NCBI RefSeq assembly: GCF_009674535.1
Contig: NZ_WKJK01000006.1
Coordinates: forward strand, 124,001-188,000
DNA from: Duganella guangzhouensis
GTDB lineage: Bacteria; Pseudomonadota; Gammaproteobacteria; Burkholderiales; Burkholderiaceae_D
Length of the DNA stretch: 64,000 nt
Direction: 5' to 3'
Both the position numbers and the translations under genes were made by a program. Below the pieces are notes generated by a model. The model ran no database searches and was not told the origin of the DNA. It saw nothing but the letters and a program-made list of their open reading frames with translations. Position 1 is the first letter of the stretch. Every line of letters starts with the position of its first letter. Below, in pieces: positions 14,701 to 22,353 of this stretch.

Positions 14701-14983
14701 TCTGAAGCTGTTCGAGATCGACCGCATCAAGATCGACCGTGGTTTTGTGAAGGATATCGAGAGCGATCCGAATGACGCGGTGATCGTCGCCGCCACCATC
14801 GCGCTGGCCCATTCATTGGGACTGGAAGTGATTGCGGAAGGGGTGGAAACCCAGGCGCAGCGGGACTTCCTGCGTGCCAAGCAGTGCGATGAAGCGCAGG
14901 GCTATCTGTTCGCGCGGCCGATGCCGGTGGCGCAGTTTGAAGCGATGGTGAAGGCAGCCACCGCGCCGGTGGCCGCCGTTTGA
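11717..14983 (+). CDS. MASE1-CHASE-PAS-GGDEF-EAL cyclic-di-GMP protein
   Basis: Inner-membrane sensor with both a diguanylate cyclase and a c-di-GMP phosphodiesterase domain, 1088 residues. In order: hydrophobic MASE1-like region (about 10-215), periplasmic CHASE-like domain (about 240-440), a membrane helix (about 484-504), a PAS domain (about 530-645), GGDEF at 735-739 with an RxxD product-inhibition site (REVD) five residues before it, and an EAL domain with EAL at 863-865, DDFGTGYSSL and EGVET. Both active sites look intact, so the balance probably depends on the signal. The start is TTG at 11717, with GGAG eight bases upstream. It converges with the HD-GYP gene, leaving 10 bp between stops. 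Confidence 0.93.
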   Translation: MNNRSGRWYLTLFANLALWVVYFGTGRLGLLLALPPSYASPIFLPAGLALAACAVGGARLLPAVALGSLSVNLVYPWLSPQGISVTSFLGALAPAVGAALQAWVGSTLFRRYIDSAIGSGRDVVRFIVLAACVTVVSSTVSLSGMLMLGILQRDTLATDWIAWWMGDTIGILLAAPLTWIVIGRPRALWARRRTLVGLPLLLSAAAFIAIYLQADRWESNQQLQTFRLKAQQTGDMLQAQFSEHERFIYAMAKALNDPRRAINAEDFGNLAHGYLDQRPELLSMAWLMPVAGSERPAFEAWARQQVDPKFSIRERVEPSGELKTAAQRERYFAITFVEPEAGRDYVGMDMLSEERRRAALERAIQSGQPTATAPLRFARAEPGGGLLLLQTVHPNNNHRQAVGSLLIAMQFEAYLRQALKRSEFPYFLVRFEDTDDDSPSRVVRDTLQRPAAAGDFQRQLHFGGRIYELTLAPTAEYLQQQRGWQSWTVLTCGLLLTGLLGTLMMLISGERARIQGEVKESTSRLRQREARLQAILNKAADAILTIDSNGVLMSANAAAGRLFGYAPEKMSALPLERLIPVGVGEAAGLDAAGLLRMIACGVTHEYELPGWRSDGNEFPLAMSVSEVELPDEHLFVAILHDLTEQHLAQERIHRLAHHDTLTGLANRLSLNLRLEQLLAQTRRNGGMAAVLFIDLDHFKKINDTHGHATGDLLLVAVSQRLQELLREVDTIARLGGDEFIVVTDGAISPDDASNIAVRIVDALTAPYHLNGKTVHSGASVGVAMFPDDGEDAGTLMRHADTAMYAAKSLGRGNFQFFSAEMNTATHERLMLENRLWQALEQEEFELYLQPQIELATQRIIGAEALLRWHHPELGMVGPDRFIPIAEESGLIIPLGDWVLQRAISLLDSWRAPGLAHLRLAVNLSARQCHGPGLLPHLDRQLHSHGIDPALLELEITESAAMQDPERSRTLLNELRSRGIKVAIDDFGTGYSSLSYLKLFEIDRIKIDRGFVKDIESDPNDAVIVAATIALAHSLGLEVIAEGVETQAQRDFLRAKQCDEAQGYLFARPMPVAQFEAMVKAATAPVAAV

Positions 14984-14993
14984 CGCCGCCCGC

Positions 14994-16577
14994 TTAGCCG
15001 GGCGTGCGGCCGATGGAAGGGTCGCGTTCGATCATCTCCAGCAGCGCCGCCACCACCTCGGGGTCGAACTGCTTGCCGGCGCGGTCGCGGATGTAGTTGA
15101 CCGCCTCGGTGTGCGGCCACGGCTCCTTGTACGGACGCTCGTGCAGCAGCGAATCGAAGACATCGATCACCGCCACAATCCGCGCCGCGATCGGAATTTC
15201 ACGCCCCTTCAGCTGGTTCGGATAACCATTGCCGTCCCAGTGCTCGTGATGGCCGCCGGCGATCTGCGCGCCATAGGTCAGATAGCTGACGCCATCCACC
15301 ATATTCGCCGCGCGCTCCAGAATGGTCCGCCCCACCGCCGCATGCTGCTGCATCTCGGCGCGCTCCTCCGGCGTGTGGATGCCCGGCTTGAGCAGAATGT
15401 GATCCGGCGTCGCCACCTTGCCGACGTCGTGCAGGATCGAGGCCAGGCCGATCATTTCCAGCAGCTGCGGCGTCACCTCGTCCGGATACGACCCGCGCTC
15501 GTGCAGCCGCTGCGCCAAGGTTGACGACAGCAGTTGCACCCGCCGCACATGGCCGCCGGTGCCGCTGTCGCGGAACTCGGCCAGGTCGGCCAGCGCCACC
15601 ACCGTGGCTTCCTGCGCCTTGCGCAGCTGGCCGAACATGTACAGATTGTCGAACGCCGCCGCGATGCGCTGGCAGAACACTTCCAGCAGGTCGCGCTGGA
15701 TCTGCGCCAGCGGCCACGGCGGCGTCACCGAGATCGCCACCTCGCGGTTTTCCTGGGTGTGGATGAACAGCACATTGGCCGGATGTTCGAACTGCGATTT
15801 CTTTTCCGCGAACGCCTTCGAGATGGTGGGCCACAGCGGATGCGTGGCCGGCATCAGCTCGGCGTCGTTCAGCTCGGCGTAGCCGCCGGTGGCCGCCACC
15901 ACGGTGGTGACGCCGGTGTCGCCCTGCATCAGGCACAGCACGCCGTCCGAGCCGACGTCCAGGATGGCGCTGACCTGGTTCAGCACCCCGGACGCGAACT
16001 CGCGCAGCGAATGGATCTGGTACAGATTGGTGGCGCCGGCCAGGATCTTGCCGAGGCCGATGCGGCTGCGCTCCAGCATGTTCAGGCTCTCGTAGGCGCG
16101 CAGCGCCGAGATCACCGTGGTGAACAGCTTTTGCGTGGTCAGCTCGGTCTTGGCCTTGTAGTCGTTGATGTCGTATTCGATGATGACGCGCTGCTCGGGC
16201 GCCTGGCCCGGCTGGCCGGTGCGCAGCACCACCCGCACGATGGAGTTGTGCAGCTCTTCGCGGATGCGGCGCGCCAGTATCAGTCCGGCGTCGTCGGTTT
16301 CCATCACCACGTCCAGCAGCACCAGCGCGATGTCCGGCGTGTCGCGCAGAATGTCGTAGGCTTCGCGCCCGCTGTAGGCGGAGAACAGTTCCAGCTCGCG
16401 GCCCTTGAAACTGACGTTGCGCAGCGCCAGCCGGGTGACGGCATGGACATCGACATCGTCATCGACGATCAGCACCCGCCACAAGCGCTGGTCTGGAGCG
16501 CCGAGACCGCTGGCGGGAAGCTCTTCTTCGTCTTCGTCGATCAGCCAGTTGTCGTCTGCGGCGTTGGAATCTGTCAT
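14994..16577 (-). CDS. REC-DUF3369-HD-GYP response regulator (probable c-di-GMP phosphodiesterase)
   Basis: Two-component response regulator predicted to hydrolyse c-di-GMP, 527 residues. The receiver domain has the acidic pocket VDDD (38-41) and phospho-acceptor D89 in LVLLDVV. A middle GAF-like DUF3369 region (about 165-320) follows. The HD-GYP domain has metal residues HD at 383-384 and the signature GNGYP (about 449-453). No sensor kinase gene is adjacent. A promoter-like TTGTCA-N17-TATCCT lies upstream (16601-16629) and AGGAG precedes the ATG. Tail-to-tail with a GGDEF-EAL gene, so two c-di-GMP enzymes share one locus. Confidence 0.93.
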   Translation of the reverse strand: MTDSNAADDNWLIDEDEEELPASGLGAPDQRLWRVLIVDDDVDVHAVTRLALRNVSFKGRELELFSAYSGREAYDILRDTPDIALVLLDVVMETDDAGLILARRIREELHNSIVRVVLRTGQPGQAPEQRVIIEYDINDYKAKTELTTQKLFTTVISALRAYESLNMLERSRIGLGKILAGATNLYQIHSLREFASGVLNQVSAILDVGSDGVLCLMQGDTGVTTVVAATGGYAELNDAELMPATHPLWPTISKAFAEKKSQFEHPANVLFIHTQENREVAISVTPPWPLAQIQRDLLEVFCQRIAAAFDNLYMFGQLRKAQEATVVALADLAEFRDSGTGGHVRRVQLLSSTLAQRLHERGSYPDEVTPQLLEMIGLASILHDVGKVATPDHILLKPGIHTPEERAEMQQHAAVGRTILERAANMVDGVSYLTYGAQIAGGHHEHWDGNGYPNQLKGREIPIAARIVAVIDVFDSLLHERPYKEPWPHTEAVNYIRDRAGKQFDPEVVAALLEMIERDPSIGRTPG

Positions 16578-16600
16578 GCGTGCTCTCCTATTGTGACCCT

Positions 16601-16629
16601 AGGATAATCAGATTCCCACCCTGTGACAA
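16601..16629 (-). promoter_or_regulatory. Promoter candidate of the HD-GYP gene
   Basis: Minus-strand -35 TTGTCA (16629-16624), 17-base spacer, -10 TATCCT (16606-16601), placed 24 bases before the ATG with an AGGAG ribosome site between. Confidence 0.5.
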
Positions 16630-16653
16630 CTCTTATCGGACAGGGGCGATGCC

Positions 16654-17691
16654 CTAGTTGTTGACCGGTGACGCCCCTGCTTCCGCGCCGGCGACAGCGG
16701 TGCGGCTGCTGGTCGCGCCGCAGGCGCCCGGGTTGGCGCTGACATCCAGGTTCTGGTAGCGGATTTCATACTTGCCGTTGGCTAGTTTATCGACCAGCAG
16801 CTTGTCGTGTGCCTGCACATAGGCGTAGCGCACATTGGAGCGGCGGTCCATGTCGTAGACCTTGATGAACACCGCCGAGCCGTTGCCGGAGTTATCCAGC
16901 GTCAGCTGCATCTCGTCGCCGCGATTGCCGACCGGGAAGCCCTCCATATAGCCGGACTTGGTCGGCCATGGCTCGCCGTTGGGCGCCACCAGGGTCTGGG
17001 TTTGGTTTTCGGTGTCGCACTCGGCGCCCGCGCCGGGCAGCACCACCTGCGACATGGCCGCCACCCGGATCGGCGACGCCTTGTAATTATGCGATTCCGA
17101 CAAGCGCACCGAGGCCCAGGCATCGCGCTGCTCGGCCTTGGCCTCGGCGCGCAGATCACGCAGCTCGCTGTGCGCCGGTGCCGAGTCGGCGGTGGCCGCG
17201 TTGGCGTTGATGCCGCCCTTGCCGCCCCAGGCGCTGCTCAATAAATTGCTCATCATCTGCGGCTCGGCCACCATGGTCATGCCGCCTACCCAGCCCAGCG
17301 CCAGACAGGCCGCCAGCCCGGCCCAGACCCGCCAGTCGCGGCGCCGGCCACGCCGCAGCGGCGACTCGTGCACATGCTCCGGATGCCAGCCGCTGTCATG
17401 CTTGCCCTTGTCGGGGCGATGATGGCCGTCCTCGTGGCGGGTGCTTTCCAGCCATTCGATTTCCCATTCCTCGGAGGCGATCCATTCGTCGTGCTCCTTG
17501 CGGCGCTGCGGGTCGGACAAGGTCTCGTAGGCGCTGTTGAGGATGGCCATGATGCGCGCCGCCTTCTCATCCCCCGGGTTTTTGTCCGGGTGGTATTTCT
17601 GGCTCAAGGCCTTGTAGGCGGCACGTATGACCTCCTGTGGCGCCATCCGCGACACTTTCAGGTTGTCATAGTGGGTGTGAGTCTTGGCCAT
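16654..17691 (-). CDS. J-domain protein with one membrane helix
   Basis: Probable membrane-tethered Hsp70 co-chaperone, 345 residues. The N-terminal J domain (about residues 8-70) has the HPD tripeptide at 34-36 that stimulates DnaK ATPase. A His/Lys-rich linker (about 85-118) leads to a single hydrophobic helix (about 121-140), and a 200-residue C-terminal region follows that I cannot assign. It lacks the Gly/Phe-rich and zinc-finger regions of DnaJ, so it is a class C J-protein. The J domain would lie in the cytoplasm, which puts the C-terminal region in the periplasm if the helix spans once. Confidence 0.8.
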   Translation of the reverse strand: MAKTHTHYDNLKVSRMAPQEVIRAAYKALSQKYHPDKNPGDEKAARIMAILNSAYETLSDPQRRKEHDEWIASEEWEIEWLESTRHEDGHHRPDKGKHDSGWHPEHVHESPLRRGRRRDWRVWAGLAACLALGWVGGMTMVAEPQMMSNLLSSAWGGKGGINANAATADSAPAHSELRDLRAEAKAEQRDAWASVRLSESHNYKASPIRVAAMSQVVLPGAGAECDTENQTQTLVAPNGEPWPTKSGYMEGFPVGNRGDEMQLTLDNSGNGSAVFIKVYDMDRRSNVRYAYVQAHDKLLVDKLANGKYEIRYQNLDVSANPGACGATSSRTAVAGAEAGASPVNN

Positions 17692-17797
17692 GGCACGTAA
17701 TCGATGCAGAATCAGTCATGATAGCCCATCTTAGCGCATGCAACCCGAAGATCAGGCAAGGAATTGGCTTGCATTTCTGCTCACTGTGCCTTTCTGT

Positions 17798-18949
17798 CTA
17801 CAGCCGGTGCGTGCGGTCCTGCGCCACGATGGCCGCCGGCAGCTCGACCGCTTTGCCCACCGCCAGCACCTTGAACAATTCGCCCATTTCGGCCGGCGAC
17901 ACCAGCTTCTGCATCGCCTTGGCCTGCGGCAGATAGACCTTGGCGTCCTCGGGATCGGTACGCAGCAGCAGCTCGCCGATGCCGGCGCCCAGCAGGAAGC
18001 CGGACTGGTTCAGATAGCCCAGCACCTCGGCCCCGGCATCTTGCGCCGCCAGCGCCATCGCCGTGAAATCGACGTGGGCGGTGATGTCCTGCAGGCCCGG
18101 ATAGTAGAACGGGTCCGGGTGAGCGTGATGGCGGTAATGGCACATCAGGGTGCCGGTGACGCGCTGGTCGAAATAGTATTCGCGCGCCGGGAAGCCGTAG
18201 TCGAACAGGAAGGCGGCATTGGCGCGGCCGGCGGCCAGCATGCGCGCCAGCGTCGCCATGAAGCCGCAGGCCACGCCATGCAGCTCGGTGACATAGCCGA
18301 CCGGCAGATACTCGTGCTCTGGAATCTGGCGTTCGATCTGCGCCTGCAGTTCGGCGCCGGCCGGCGCTTCGAGGTAATCGAAACGGCCGTCGCGCAGCGT
18401 TACCTGCAATTCCTGCCAGCCGTCCGGGTGCTTGGTCACCAGGTGGACCGGCATCGCGTCCAGCACCTCGTTACCGAACACCACGCCGTCGAAGGACTCG
18501 GGCAAGGCGTCCAGCCATTGCACCTGCGGGAAGTCGCGCAGCTTTTCCTGCTGGCGGCCACGCAGCTCGCCCGACAGTTCGACGATGTAATAACGCTCGA
18601 CCTTCACCCCGGCGGCGCTCAGCTCGGTCAGGATGTCGAACGCCAGCTTGCCGGTGCCGGCGCCGAATTCAAGGAGGTTCGGCGCGCTTTGGGCGATAAT
18701 AGCGGCTGCAACCTGCGCCAGCGCAGCGCCGAACAGCGGCGACAGCTCGGGGGCGGTTGTAAAATCGCCATCTTTTCCCAGCTTGGCGGAGCCGCCGCTG
18801 TAGTAGCCCAGACCGGGCGCATACAGCGCCAGCTCCATGTAACGGGCGAAGGAAATGGCGCCTGCGTTGCTTTCGATATCGGCGGCAATCAGGTGCTGCA
18901 GGGCGTGGGACGCGGCCAGCGCGTCGCTAGAAGGTACGGGTAAGGACAT
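17798..18949 (-). CDS. SAM-dependent methyltransferase, MidA/NDUFAF7 (DUF185) family
   Basis: Class I methyltransferase, 383 residues. The N-terminal family signature ISFARYMELALYAPGLGYY and the glycine-rich SAM loop LLEFGAGTGKLAFD (about residues 92-105) are clear. The mitochondrial relative NDUFAF7 methylates an arginine of complex I subunit NDUFS2; the bacterial substrate is not established. It is divergent from the pteridine reductase-like SDR, with 24 bp between start codons. That gap is too short for separate promoters, so regulatory sequences must overlap coding DNA. Confidence 0.9.
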   Translation of the reverse strand: MSLPVPSSDALAASHALQHLIAADIESNAGAISFARYMELALYAPGLGYYSGGSAKLGKDGDFTTAPELSPLFGAALAQVAAAIIAQSAPNLLEFGAGTGKLAFDILTELSAAGVKVERYYIVELSGELRGRQQEKLRDFPQVQWLDALPESFDGVVFGNEVLDAMPVHLVTKHPDGWQELQVTLRDGRFDYLEAPAGAELQAQIERQIPEHEYLPVGYVTELHGVACGFMATLARMLAAGRANAAFLFDYGFPAREYYFDQRVTGTLMCHYRHHAHPDPFYYPGLQDITAHVDFTAMALAAQDAGAEVLGYLNQSGFLLGAGIGELLLRTDPEDAKVYLPQAKAMQKLVSPAEMGELFKVLAVGKAVELPAAIVAQDRTHRL

Positions 18950-18973
18950 CCCGGCATTATATCCAGTTCAAAC

Positions 18974-19777
18974 ATGATGACAGCACAGGACAACTCAGCA
19001 TCCTCCGGCGCCCCGGCGCCCGCCCCCCGCGTCGCGTTGGTGACCGGCGCCGGCCGCCGCATCGGCCGCGCCATCGCTCTCGGGCTGGCGCGCGCCGGTT
19101 GGGACGTGGCGGTGCACTACCGCGCTTCCGCCGCCGAAGCGGCCGCCGTGGCCGCCGAGATCATCGCGCTGGGCCGCCGCGCGGTCGCCCTGCAAGCCGA
19201 CCTGTCGGACGAGGCGGCGGTGCGCGCACTGCTGCCGCGCGCGGTGCAGGCGCTGGGCGCGCTGCACTGCGTGGTCAACAACGCCTCGCTGTTCGACTAT
19301 GACAGCGCCGAGGACTTCAGCAGCGCGCGCCTCGACGCCCACATGCACGCCAACGTCGCCGCGCCCATCCTGCTGGCGCAGGCGCTGCACGCGGCCACGC
19401 CGGACGGCCAGCAGGCCGCCGTCATCAATCTGCTGGACCAGAAGCTGTACAATCTCAACCCGGATTTTCTGTCGTACACGCTGTCCAAGGCCGCGCTGCA
19501 CACCGCCACCACCATGCTGGCGCAGCAGCTGGCGCCGAAGCTGCGGGTGGTCGGCGTGGCGCCGGGGCTGACCATGGTGTCCGGCGACCAGAGCGAAGCC
19601 GGTTTCGCCAACGCGCACCAACAAACGCCGCTGGGCCGTTCCAGCACGCCCGAAGACATCAGCGACGCCGTGGTGTATGCCGCCTCGGCGCGCGCGCTGA
19701 CCGGCACCACGCTGCTGGTCGACGGCGGCCAGCACCTGCTGCCGCTGCCGCGCGACGTCATGTTTTTGGCTAAATAA
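18974..19777 (+). CDS. Short-chain dehydrogenase, pteridine reductase/FolM-like
   Basis: NAD(P)H-dependent SDR, 267 residues. The Rossmann motif TGAGRRIG lies at 24-31, NNAS at 102-105 and YxxxK at Y168-K172. The usual catalytic serine is absent: an Asp (D155 in INLLDQ) stands 13 residues before the Tyr, the same spacing as D181/Y194 in trypanosomatid PTR1. Arg after the Gly of the first loop also suits NADPH. Together with folB 24 bp downstream, this points to reduction of dihydropterins or dihydrofolate rather than a generic 3-oxoacyl reductase. Function is inferred from motifs and context. Confidence 0.85.
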   Translation: MMTAQDNSASSGAPAPAPRVALVTGAGRRIGRAIALGLARAGWDVAVHYRASAAEAAAVAAEIIALGRRAVALQADLSDEAAVRALLPRAVQALGALHCVVNNASLFDYDSAEDFSSARLDAHMHANVAAPILLAQALHAATPDGQQAAVINLLDQKLYNLNPDFLSYTLSKAALHTATTMLAQQLAPKLRVVGVAPGLTMVSGDQSEAGFANAHQQTPLGRSSTPEDISDAVVYAASARALTGTTLLVDGGQHLLPLPRDVMFLAK

Positions 19778-19801
19778 ATTCAATCATTAAAAGGTATTCC
19801 C

Positions 19802-20200
19802 ATGCTGTCCGCCCTGATACACCCGCAACTGAACGACTGCCGCCGCCTGTTCCTGCGCAATTACGAAGTGATGATCAACATCGGCGTCTACGAGTTCGAG
19901 AAAAAGGGCGAACAGCGTTTGCTGATCAACGTCGACCTCTACATCCCGCTGTCGGTCTCGTCGCCGCAGCACGATCAGCTGGAGGAAGTGGTGGACTACG
20001 ACTTCATGCGCAACACCATCGCCCAGCGCATGGCGCGCGGCCACGTCCAGCTGCAGGAAACGCTGTGCGACGACATCGTGCGCGAAATGCTGGCGCATCC
20101 GAGCGTGCGCGCGGCGCGCGTGTCGACCATGAAGCCGGACGTGTATCCGGACTGCGAAGGTGTGGGCGTGGAAGTATTCAAAATCAAGGAAGCAGCATGA
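19802..20200 (+). CDS. folB: Dihydroneopterin aldolase
   Basis: Folate pathway enzyme that cleaves 7,8-dihydroneopterin to 6-hydroxymethyl-dihydropterin and glycolaldehyde. It is 132 residues, normal for the tunnelling-fold family. [19 protein letters not shown] near the N-terminus gives the conserved substrate-site region, and [14 protein letters not shown] the C-terminal block. It is flanked by the PTR1/FolM-like SDR upstream and overlaps ttcA by four bases (ATGA), so the three genes form an operon. Confidence 0.93.
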   Translation: MLSALIHPQLNDCRRLFLRNYEVMINIGVYEFEKKGEQRLLINVDLYIPLSVSSPQHDQLEEVVDYDFMRNTIAQRMARGHVQLQETLCDDIVREMLAHPSVRAARVSTMKPDVYPDCEGVGVEVFKIKEAA

Positions 20201-21114
20201 ACGCCGTTATCGAACCAGTGAGCGTCAAGTCCGCCGAGAAAATCGCGCACGAAAACAATAAACTGCACAAGCGCCTGTGCCGCCTGGTCGGCCAGGCCAT
20301 CGGCGACTTCAACATGATTGAAGACGGCGACAAGGTGATGGTCTGCCTGTCCGGCGGCAAGGACTCCTACGCGCTGCTGGACATCCTGATGACGCTGCGC
20401 GAACGCGCGCCGATCAACTTCGAGATCGTGGCCGTCAATCTGGACCAGAAACAGCCCAACTTCCCGGCCGACATCCTGCCGGCGTATCTGGAAAAGCTGG
20501 GCATCCCGTTCCACATCGAGAACCAGGACACCTACAGCATCGTCAAGCGCCTGATCCCGGAAGGCAAGACCACCTGCTCGCTGTGCTCGCGCCTGCGCCG
20601 CGGCATCCTGTACCGCGTGGCCGATGAACTGGGCTGCAACAAGATCGCCTTGGGCCACCACCGCGACGACATCCTCGAAACCTTCTTCCTGAATATGTTC
20701 TTCGGCGGGAAAATCAAAGGCATGCCGGCCAAGCTGGTGTCGGACGACGGCAAGCACATGGTGATCCGTCCGCTGGCCTACGTGAAAGAAGAAGATACCG
20801 AGCGCTACGCGGAAGTGAAGCAGTTCCCGATCATCCCATGCGACCTGTGCGGCTCGCAGGAAAACCTGCAGCGCAAGCAGATCAAGATGATGATGCGCGA
20901 CTGGGAAAAGAAATTCCCCGGCCGCGTGGAAAACATCTTCTCGTCGCTGTCGACGGTGGTGCCATCGCACCTGATGGACCGCGACCTGTTCGGCTTCAAA
21001 GACATCAAAGCCGACGGCATCGCCAACCCGCAAGGCGACATCGCCTTCGACGAAGAACCCTGCTCCACCCCGGCCACGGTACCGGGTATCATTCCATTAC
21101 AGCGGGAAGAGTGA
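20197..21114 (+). CDS. ttcA: tRNA 2-thiocytidine(32) synthetase TtcA
   Basis: ATP- and Fe-S-dependent enzyme that thiolates cytidine 32 of certain tRNAs, 305 residues. The PP-loop SGGKDS (52-57), the cysteine pair CSLC (C127, C130) and a third CxxC (CDLCGSQ, about residue 213) that serves the [4Fe-4S] cluster are all present. ATG at 20197 overlaps the folB stop and has AAGGA upstream. Longer upstream versions would read through folB in another frame. Confidence 0.96.
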   Translation: MNAVIEPVSVKSAEKIAHENNKLHKRLCRLVGQAIGDFNMIEDGDKVMVCLSGGKDSYALLDILMTLRERAPINFEIVAVNLDQKQPNFPADILPAYLEKLGIPFHIENQDTYSIVKRLIPEGKTTCSLCSRLRRGILYRVADELGCNKIALGHHRDDILETFFLNMFFGGKIKGMPAKLVSDDGKHMVIRPLAYVKEEDTERYAEVKQFPIIPCDLCGSQENLQRKQIKMMMRDWEKKFPGRVENIFSSLSTVVPSHLMDRDLFGFKDIKADGIANPQGDIAFDEEPCSTPATVPGIIPLQREE

Positions 21115-21140
21115 AGCAAACCAACTGACGGGAGCGCGCC

Positions 21141-21380
21141 ATGGCTAACAGCTTATGTATCGAAGTTCAGGTAACGCCAGAACTCAAACAGGCAGTCGAC
21201 GAGATCGCTGCCTTATCCGGCCAGGCGCTTCCCGAAATCGCACAAGATGCACTGGAACACTACGTAAGTTGGCGCAGCGCCCAACTGACCGATCTGCAGG
21301 AAGCGATCGCAGCAGCTGATCGCGGCGAATTCGCATCCGAAGACGAAGTTCAGGCCCTGTTCGCGCGCTATGGCGCCTGA
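21141..21380 (+). CDS. ParD/CopG-like antitoxin (ribbon-helix-helix)
   Basis: Small 79-residue protein. It begins with a short beta segment (LCIEVQVTPELKQ) followed by two helices, the pattern of ribbon-helix-helix DNA-binding antitoxins, and an acidic C-terminal tail that in ParD wraps the toxin. CGGGAG lies upstream of the ATG. The reading frame of a toxin begins inside its last codons (ATG at 21370) but that toxin is truncated. The gene therefore looks like a surviving antitoxin of a decayed module, possibly kept as an anti-addiction or regulatory gene. Confidence 0.75.
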   Translation: MANSLCIEVQVTPELKQAVDEIAALSGQALPEIAQDALEHYVSWRSAQLTDLQEAIAAADRGEFASEDEVQALFARYGA

Positions 21381-21459
21381 GCTCCCAATTAAATGGACCA
21401 AGCGCGCAGTCTCCGACTTGTTCGTTTTTTGGGACGGTATACTTCAAGTATATTCTTAG
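21370..21459 (+). pseudogene. Truncated ParE/RelE-family toxin (29 codons)
   Basis: Overlaps the antitoxin by 11 bases and reads MAPELPIKWTKRAVSDL and so on, then stops at TAG. The segment IKWTKRAVSDL matches the first beta strand and helix of ParE/RelE toxins, which normally run to about 95-100 residues. The catalytic or gyrase-binding C-terminal parts are missing, and I found no continuation in any frame downstream. Very likely a non-functional remnant. Confidence 0.7.
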
Positions 21460-21485
21460 TCTTAGTCAGCTTTGCACACCCACTC

Positions 21486-21794
21486 TCAAGTCCTCAGTGC
21501 ATCAGTAGCATCCCTAAATGTTCTAACTTCAAGCGGCATCCCTTCTGAAAATATCAGAATGGAGTTCTTCTTAGTTGATACCGCTCTGTCTGCAGCATTC
21601 AATCCTCTCAACATTTGTAACAATCCAGGTTCCTTGTCAGCTTTAAGAAATGCTGCAACAAGGTCGCGATCAGGAAGATCTGGACATGGCCCCTTCAAAT
21701 TTTCGTGTGCGCGCGCAAGGATCTCGCTTGCCAGTGCCAGGGCCTTTAGATAGCGGTCATCGCCTTGTTGGAATTTCGGCTGACTTTCCGTCAA
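21486..21794 (-). CDS. Hypothetical protein in low-GC patch
   Basis: A 102-residue reading frame in sequence with clearly lower GC than its neighbours. It would start at TTG 21794 with no convincing ribosome binding site, and an in-frame stop lies three codons upstream of that TTG. The product is soluble, mostly helical in appearance (KALALASEILARAHENL), with no motif I recognise. It may be a real accessory gene, or a fragment of a longer one that has lost its 5' end. Confidence 0.4.
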   Translation of the reverse strand: MTESQPKFQQGDDRYLKALALASEILARAHENLKGPCPDLPDRDLVAAFLKADKEPGLLQMLRGLNAADRAVSTKKNSILIFSEGMPLEVRTFRDATDALRT

Positions 21795-22020
21795 TCGTAT
21801 TTGTCACTGTCGGCCGCATTTCGGCGCTTATGCCGGAAGCGGGTCAGCAAAAAGCTGTCGCGAAATGCGTATAGACTTTTTACGCTCTCAAAATCAAGCG
21901 GCATCCGGCGACATCATCCATGCGTGAAAGGCTCATGCCAGCCTTCGACTCTCCCAGCATATTGCTTTCCCTGCCCTCGGCTAATGAGCTGCACCACCAA
22001 CCTTGGGTAAGGGAGAAAAA
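21795..22020. other. Intergenic, no gene seen
   Basis: 226 bp without a supported gene. It contains one copy of the 13-base repeat TCAAGCGGCATCC (21894-21906). The other copy lies at 21529-21541. TAAGGGAG at the right end is the ribosome site of the next gene. Confidence 0.5.
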
Positions 22021-22353
22021 ATGAAGATCGATACCACCAATCTGGCGGCGGCTTTTGCTGCCAGTAGCAGCGGCACCAGCAAAAAGAGCAGCGACTTCGG
22101 CGCGCTGCTGGAGCAGGCTTCGGCCAAGCAATCCGATGCCGCTTCGGAGCTGAAAGAGTATGTGGACATGTCGCCGGCGGAACGCATGACGCAGGCGATG
22201 ATGAAGAAGCTGGGCATCACGCAGGAGGCGTTCAACGCCATGACGCCGGCCCAGCAGACCGCCGTCATGAACAAGATCAACCAAATGATCCAGCAGCAGA
22301 TGGAACAACAGACGGCGCAGAATCAGGGCGCCGCCGTCTCCATCAAGATTTAG
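22021..22353 (+). CDS. Conserved-looking small protein of unknown function
   Basis: 110 residues, preceded by AAGGGAG five bases before the ATG. The N-terminal third is Ser/Ala/Lys-rich and likely disordered. The C-terminal half is helical, with SPAERMTQAMMKKLGI and TPAQQTAVMNKINQMI followed by a Gln/Met-rich tail. There is no signal peptide or membrane segment. The family is not recognised. It converges with the M14 peptidase, overlapping by four bases at the stops. Confidence 0.7.
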   Translation: MKIDTTNLAAAFAASSSGTSKKSSDFGALLEQASAKQSDAASELKEYVDMSPAERMTQAMMKKLGITQEAFNAMTPAQQTAVMNKINQMIQQQMEQQTAQNQGAAVSIKI

